In this document: one piece after another, positions 59,429 through 64,000 of the stretch
Position numbering within the stretch: the first letter of the stretch is position 1
How the letters are laid out: each line of letters opens with the position of its first letter
Made by a program: the position numbers and the translations under genes
Source of the DNA: Ilex aquifolium
Lineage: Eukaryota > Streptophyta > Magnoliopsida > Aquifoliales > Aquifoliaceae
Length of the DNA: 64,000 nucleotides
Assembly (NCBI GenBank): GCA_951799425.1
Contig: OX637398.1
Coordinates: 18,362,270 to 18,426,269, forward strand
Reading direction: 5' to 3'
The notes under the pieces: generated by a model
The model's input: only the letters and a program-made list of their open reading frames with translations
Database searches by the model: none
What the model was told of the DNA's origin: nothing

Positions 59429-60752
59429 TGTGTTATACCCAAGTGCATGTAGTCAAACTGTAGTAATAACTCGGTGTAATATGATGTCGATCCTCAGAGA
59501 ATGAGCAAATTGAACAAAGTATAAGAAAGAACAAGATTTTGATAAAAATAGGATTAACTGTAAAGCAATTTGTAAAAGTAAATTTGAAATAAATAATAAT
59601 TTGGAAAAACACTTCTTAGTTTTGGGATCTAGATCTATTCCTATTTATCAAAAAATTATATTTATGCAATATTAATTATCTCAGTTGATTTCCAACATCA
59701 GTGTAGTCAACCAGAAAATATTTCGATAAACGAATAATTAATTTGATTGACTTGGAAATAAACTTTGAAGAACTAATTAAAATACTTATATGGAATTATA
59801 AATATTATTCATACCAAGATTATCAATCTTGTTGATAAATAATTAAACAATTATACAAAGTATCAAATTTTACTCAGAACATTCAATCAATCGAATAAAT
59901 AAAAGATTTAACATTAAGATTAAAATAAAAATTGCACAAATATAACGATCCAAATAAATAATTACATATCCATCAACCCTAATTTTTTTTTTTTTTTGAA
60001 AGACATCAACCCTAATTAAAAAATACAAAAAGATTATTCACAATTCATGAGTGGATTTCCAAATATTGTGACGAAAAATAAAATAATAAAATAGGCTAAT
60101 AGGTTGCTAGATTGGGAAAAGAAGGGATTCCCTTTTCACTCATAAAGATGTATTTATTAGTGGAGTAACGCTGGTACAAGCAAAGATGAATTAGGAGTCT
60201 TTGACCGGGTAAATTCCCCATCCGGATCTTCAAGGCAACAAGGACCGATCCCTTTTAATAAAGATCGATCATTGTTAAAAGGATTCCATATTTAATGTTT
60301 TATCTCATGAGATAATGGATGACTCATGAGATAATGGTTTATCTCCTCTTTGCAAGCATGAATCGATTCAAGCATTCTCAGGATCGATCCCTAATTTTAT
60401 TCTGTACATTTTTTTACAACACGAATCGATCCTCTCATTGCAAGGATCGAACCCTCTCTTCTTTCTGTCCAATTTTTATATTACGGATCGATACAATTTC
60501 CCAGAAATCGATCCCTTTCAATTCTATGTAATTCCTTTTTTCGATTTTTGCTTTCCAAATCAATCATTCACTGCAAGTTATCAATTCCTTATCACGCACA
60601 TAATTTCAATGCATGTTTGACACTGCAATTTACTTCATTTACCTGCAAAAATACCAATAAACATCCAACGAGCATAAAATGCATAATGACATTATAATAA
60701 GCATGCTTAACAAGAAATCAATGTAAATCATTAAGACTAATGTGACTAATCA
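59429..60752 (-). mobile_element. LTR-like repeat, copy 2
   Basis: It starts TGTGTTATACCCAAGTGCAT and ends GTGACTAATCA, matching both ends of copy 1 (250-1793), with shared GTAGTAATAA and GATCCTCAGAG-like blocks next to the left end. It is 1324 bp and interrupts a gypsy protease sequence. No 5-bp duplication directly at these ends. Near the right end a CTGCAAAAATACCAATAAAC stretch precedes the terminal TGATTAGTC (- strand). Confidence 0.5.
59971..60017. repeat. 14-bp direct repeat around a T-tract insert
   Basis: CATCAACCCTAATT occurs at 59971-59984 and 60004-60017, separated by a run of T and GAAAGA. This is the pattern left by an extremely 5'-truncated retroposon insertion on the - strand (tail only) with its target duplication. 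It lies inside the LTR-like repeat. Confidence 0.6.
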
Positions 60753-61267
60753 CTTTTCTAACTTAAAAAATTTATCATTAAAAACAGTCTTGAAATAAAT
60801 ATTCATTATCCCATCTAATAAAAATTATAATTTTAATTCCAATGATAACTCAAGTAGCAACAGGGGCGAGTTGTAAACTCAAATATCGTGAATTTAAATC
60901 TTTAATATTCATTATCTTATCGGATTACTAATGGTACTAAATATTAAATAATAGAAAATTGCGATATTTAAAAACTCGAGAATCCCTTTGGTGGAGTTAT
61001 CATCCAAACTAGGCCTTAGTATACAATTGGTTTTGCTTGGACCCCTTGGATCCCTTTAATGGTAGTCAAGTAATATCCAATAAAATTCTATTTCATTAGA
61101 TAGTGGGTGAGTACATTGAGGGGCAGTTTGGAAAATCTACAACCAGGTCTTCCTTAAGTTTGACTTAATTTTTCATTACACAGGGTCTAGCATATTTTTA
61201 AAGGCAAGCGCAATGGAATGAGTGCTCCTAATTGCTCGGTGGAGATTGACTGCAGATCTCACATCTA
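60753..61267. other. intergenic with a SINE fragment
   Basis: Apart from the SINE-like piece at 60841-60910 nothing is recognised. Confidence 0.4.
60841..60910 (+). repeat. 5' fragment of an Au-like SINE
   Basis: AATGATAACTCAAGTAGCAA and the following 45 bases match the first part of the SINE at 61920-62150 at most positions, including the region of the polymerase III boxes. The 3' half with the conserved tail is missing. Confidence 0.6.
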
Positions 61268-61899
61268 GGATTTGTTTAGTTAGCAACCAAAAAAAAAAAA
61301 ATTTTGATAAAAAAAAAAATTGATAGAAAGTGAAGTGAAAAAAAAGAAAATGATAGAAAATATATTTTATGAATGTATTTGGTTAGAATGAAAAATTTAT
61401 GGAAAATTTTTAAAAAAATTTCATCTATTGTTTGAAAGAAAGTAAAGTTATAAGAAATTTTTTATAATTGTCTAAATTACCCTTAATTGTATTAAATTGA
61501 TCTAAAAAGGAAAAAAATATATGTAATTATATTTGAAAGTTAAAAAATTTTAAAAAAGTGACTCGAAACCTAATTCTAGAACAATCATCAACACAAAGGT
61601 CTTTGGGCCAAATTATATGATTAATCAAATTCATACCAAAATTTTTTAAAATTAATAACTAATAAAATATTTTAAGAAAAATAAGGGTAAAATGGAAAGT
61701 TATTATTATAAATCACAACTTTCTTACATTTCCTTGTGGTTTTTACCAGAAAAAAAATTAGTTATTTGTGAGAAAATTCAAGCATGAAAAAATTTATTTT
61801 TTCTATCATTTTCTTTTTCATGCTAATCAAACACATGAAAATTTTTAAAAAAATTTGTTTCTTACATTTTCTACCGTTCACCCGCTAAACAAACGAACT
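61268..61899. repeat. MITE-like A-rich element
   Basis: The left end GGATTTGTTTAGTTAGC and the complement of the right end, GAGTTCGTTTGTTTAGCGGG, are imperfect inverted repeats. Near each end are GATAGAAAAT-type blocks in opposite orientation. 632 bp, no coding capacity, ends approximate. Confidence 0.45.
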
Positions 61900-61919
61900 C
61901 AATGAAAACTATAATTTAA

Positions 61920-62150
61920 CCTCAATGATAGCTAAAGTAGTAATAGGGACGAACTGTAAATCCAGATATTTTGAATTCGAATTTTAACAACTCATTGGGG
62001 TCAGGTTATGAGGAATTTATCGCTCATAAATATCTTAGTTCCAGAATGGATAGTCTACCTTTGACCGGACCGAGGAATGAATTAATCGAGGTGTGCGTAA
62101 GCTGATCCGAACATCCTGACCGTTAAACCAGAAAAAAAAAAGAAAAAAAA
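61920..62150 (+). mobile_element. Au-like SINE with A-rich tail
   Basis: The 5' part has an A-box-like GATAGCTAAAGTAGTAATAG and a B-box-like GAATTCGAAT about 30-40 bases later, as in tRNA-derived SINEs. The 3' part reads TTAATCGAGGTGTGCGTAAG, then CTGATCCGAACA, very close to the conserved 3' end of the Au SINE family of flowering plants as I remember it. It ends in A10GA8. About 230 bp. The target duplication is not clear. Confidence 0.7.
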
Positions 62151-64000
62151 ATATAGTTGTTTATTAGGTGTGCAGGTGTTCAATTTGATCACACAAACAT
62201 AATATGTATCCGATTACATAAGACATAAATTATTCGCGCGTGGGTTGTACCAATTTTGACATTGAAATATTTAAATACGATATGATTTATTGTTAGTGTC
62301 AACAATAAGAGTATCCGGACAAATTGACTTGACAAGCTTGTAGACCAATCAAATGAAAGATAATTGTACACAAAAAGTAGTAAAAAAAATTTGCCCACTA
62401 CATTAATTTGGAAAAAAAATGATAATTTTTTTTTTCTAATTGTTAGCATAGTCTAGTCCAATTTCCGAACAAGCCATAACGATATCCACAAATGTTGTGA
62501 AAACAGGGGTTTAGTTTGAATAAAAGGAGTTAGTATTTCCAATTGGGTTTGACCCGTTTTTTTTTTTTATACATTGGTCAATCTAACCAGCCTTATGTTT
62601 GTCATTAACATTGTAATGCTCCAATAAAAGAAGTTGTGGTAAGTAGGGAAGGCAGTTTAAGCCATGTTCAAATAAACAAGTACAAAAACACAAATAGCAT
62701 AGGGATCTCATAACATCCACAAAATGAATAATCATAAGCATAAATCATCCATTGACTCCCTAAATTCAATCAAAGTAACATAGCAGTATCTTGACATTTA
62801 CAAAATTGATAGCATGGCCCCTCACTTTTGAAAAGTTTTATTAGCTGGATCACTTTGTCATTGAAAAATTTTCAACGACAAAATAATGTCTAAAATATCA
62901 ACATTACCCCTCTATTCTACGTTGGGATTAAGTAATATTTTTTCGGAGATTTGGAAGTCAGTTTTCTTTTGTGGACTTATTTGGTGATAAGTCAATCAAG
63001 AAAACTTGTTTAATATTAAGTCCATTTCGATCTTCATTGTCTAAAGTACCCTCAGTAGTTATATTTAATTAAAATAAATTTGAAAACTAACAACTCCTAA
63101 ATTTTAGGAGTTTTACTAACATTAAAATTCTCTCTCATATTTATTTATATTCATATATAGATTATGACTATTTATTTATTTCTCTCATATATATACACTA
63201 GCAATAACTCGTGCCTGAAAGCACTATATGATTTGACTTAATATTTGAAATCAATTTGAGCACACTATTTAAAAAAAAATTGATAGAATTTCTTGTAAAA
63301 ATAAGATCACAAAAAATATCAACTTCAATACAAAATTTGTATACTTGATAAAACGTTATACTTACTTTCACACCACCATTCTGTGTGTAGTGTGTTTGTG
63401 TAAGAGTGTGTGATTGTGTGTGCATGTTGTGAGCGTGTGATGTGTGTGTGTGGTGCGTGTGTGCTAGACTGTGGGTGATTGTGCTCTTTGTGTGTCGGTG
63501 TGTGTTCTGTCTTCTTCTCTTTATTTGTGTTCTGAGTGCATGTGTAGTGTTGAATATAGATATTTGGAAAGAATTAAATAAGCAATCAATTTATGTTTGT
63601 AGAAATAGTTATGTCGTCCATTTTTCTGTGCTCTGGGGTTGCAACTGGGGTGACTACACGCTCAATTTCATAAATTAAATGTAATTAACAACAATTTTAA
63701 TAAAAATCAATAATTTTTTTAAAAAACTCGATTAGCCTACAAATTTCACAAACCCAACTTCCAATTTCATCAAAATAAACACCAAAACCCTATTTCATAA
63801 AACTAACACCCAACAATCAAGTCAACATCCAATTTCATGCGATTAACAAAATTCTTCTCCAATTTTTTTTTTAAAAAAAAAGAGGGGAATTTAATGAGTA
63901 ATTTATTACCCTTCTCCAAAATTCTTAAAATACCGAAAAAGCGATATGTAGAACACAAAAAACAAAAAATCAATAAATTTTCTAAAAATAAAGAAAAATG
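62151..64000. other. AT-rich intergenic DNA to the right edge
   Basis: No gene recognised. Open frames such as 62189-62449 (-) and 63442-63678 (+) are low-complexity. A TG-rich tract is listed separately. Confidence 0.45.
63378..63545. repeat. degenerate (TG)n tract
   Basis: About 165 bp dominated by TG with interspersed C and A, such as GATGTGTGTGTGTGG near 63440. It creates a spurious Cys/Val-rich open frame. Confidence 0.75.

Noticed and set aside
63442-63678. Cys/Val-rich + strand frame near the right edge
   Set aside because: Produced by the TG-rich tract; no conserved residues and no gene context.
1-64000. tRNA, rRNA or other structured RNA genes
   Set aside because: No cloverleaf-like sequence with proper A and B boxes and acceptor stem was recognised apart from the SINE heads.

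Overview
The window is plant nuclear DNA, most likely from a eudicot. It has intron-rich genes with GT..AG junctions, AT-rich intergenic DNA, and many plant transposable elements: Ty3/gypsy, Ty1/copia, L1-type LINEs, hAT and other terminal-inverted-repeat (TIR) elements, MITE-like repeats and an Au-like SINE. There is no sign of an operon, CRISPR array or organellar genome. I could not determine the species.

Two complete host genes can be reconstructed exon by exon. A ubiquitin-specific protease of the UBP3/UBP4 type lies on the + strand (18949-32806, six exons, 369 residues, full catalytic triad). A calmodulin-binding transcription activator of the CAMTA1/2/3 group, closest to CAMTA3/SR1, lies on the - strand (39485-54186, thirteen exons, 1114 residues, with CG-1, IPT/TIG, ankyrin, IQ and calmodulin-binding regions). 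They are convergent, and the 6.7 kb between them is mostly a decayed Ty1/copia element. From memory, the same two families are neighbours in Arabidopsis (UBP4 At2g22310, CAMTA3 At2g22300), so this looks like conserved microsynteny. A third host gene appears only as its first coding exon: the start of a glutamine-dependent asparagine synthetase on the - strand (17157-17235), divergent from UBP. The rest of it is not visible.

Layout. Positions 1-7062 look like the 3' part of a + strand Ty3/gypsy element. It has a polypurine tract, a 777-bp 3' LTR, and two antisense, TATA-preceded, related reading frames resembling the 'putative gypsy type transposon' (Transposase_28) family; both are broken. 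An LTR-like repeat of another family occupies 250-1793. This element sits in the 3' part of an antisense L1-type LINE (7063-about 12640). Positions 12.6-17.1 kb hold MITE-like repeats, one of them split by a solo LTR with a perfect 5-bp target duplication. UBP introns 2 and 3 are very long (6.3 and 4.2 kb) and hold a decayed LINE that is itself split by a TIR element, a clean hAT element with an 8-bp duplication, and smaller repeats. CAMTA introns hold two more members of the TIR family and a larger TIR-like unit. Positions 54.4-64 kb are repeat-rich: MITE-like units, the 5' half of another Ty3/gypsy element, a second copy of the 250-1793 repeat, and SINEs.

UBP removes ubiquitin from proteins. 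CAMTA turns calcium/calmodulin signals into transcription. Their adjacency is positional, and nothing seen here suggests a joint pathway. The least ordinary structure is the antisense pair of Transposase_28-like genes beside the 3' LTR.
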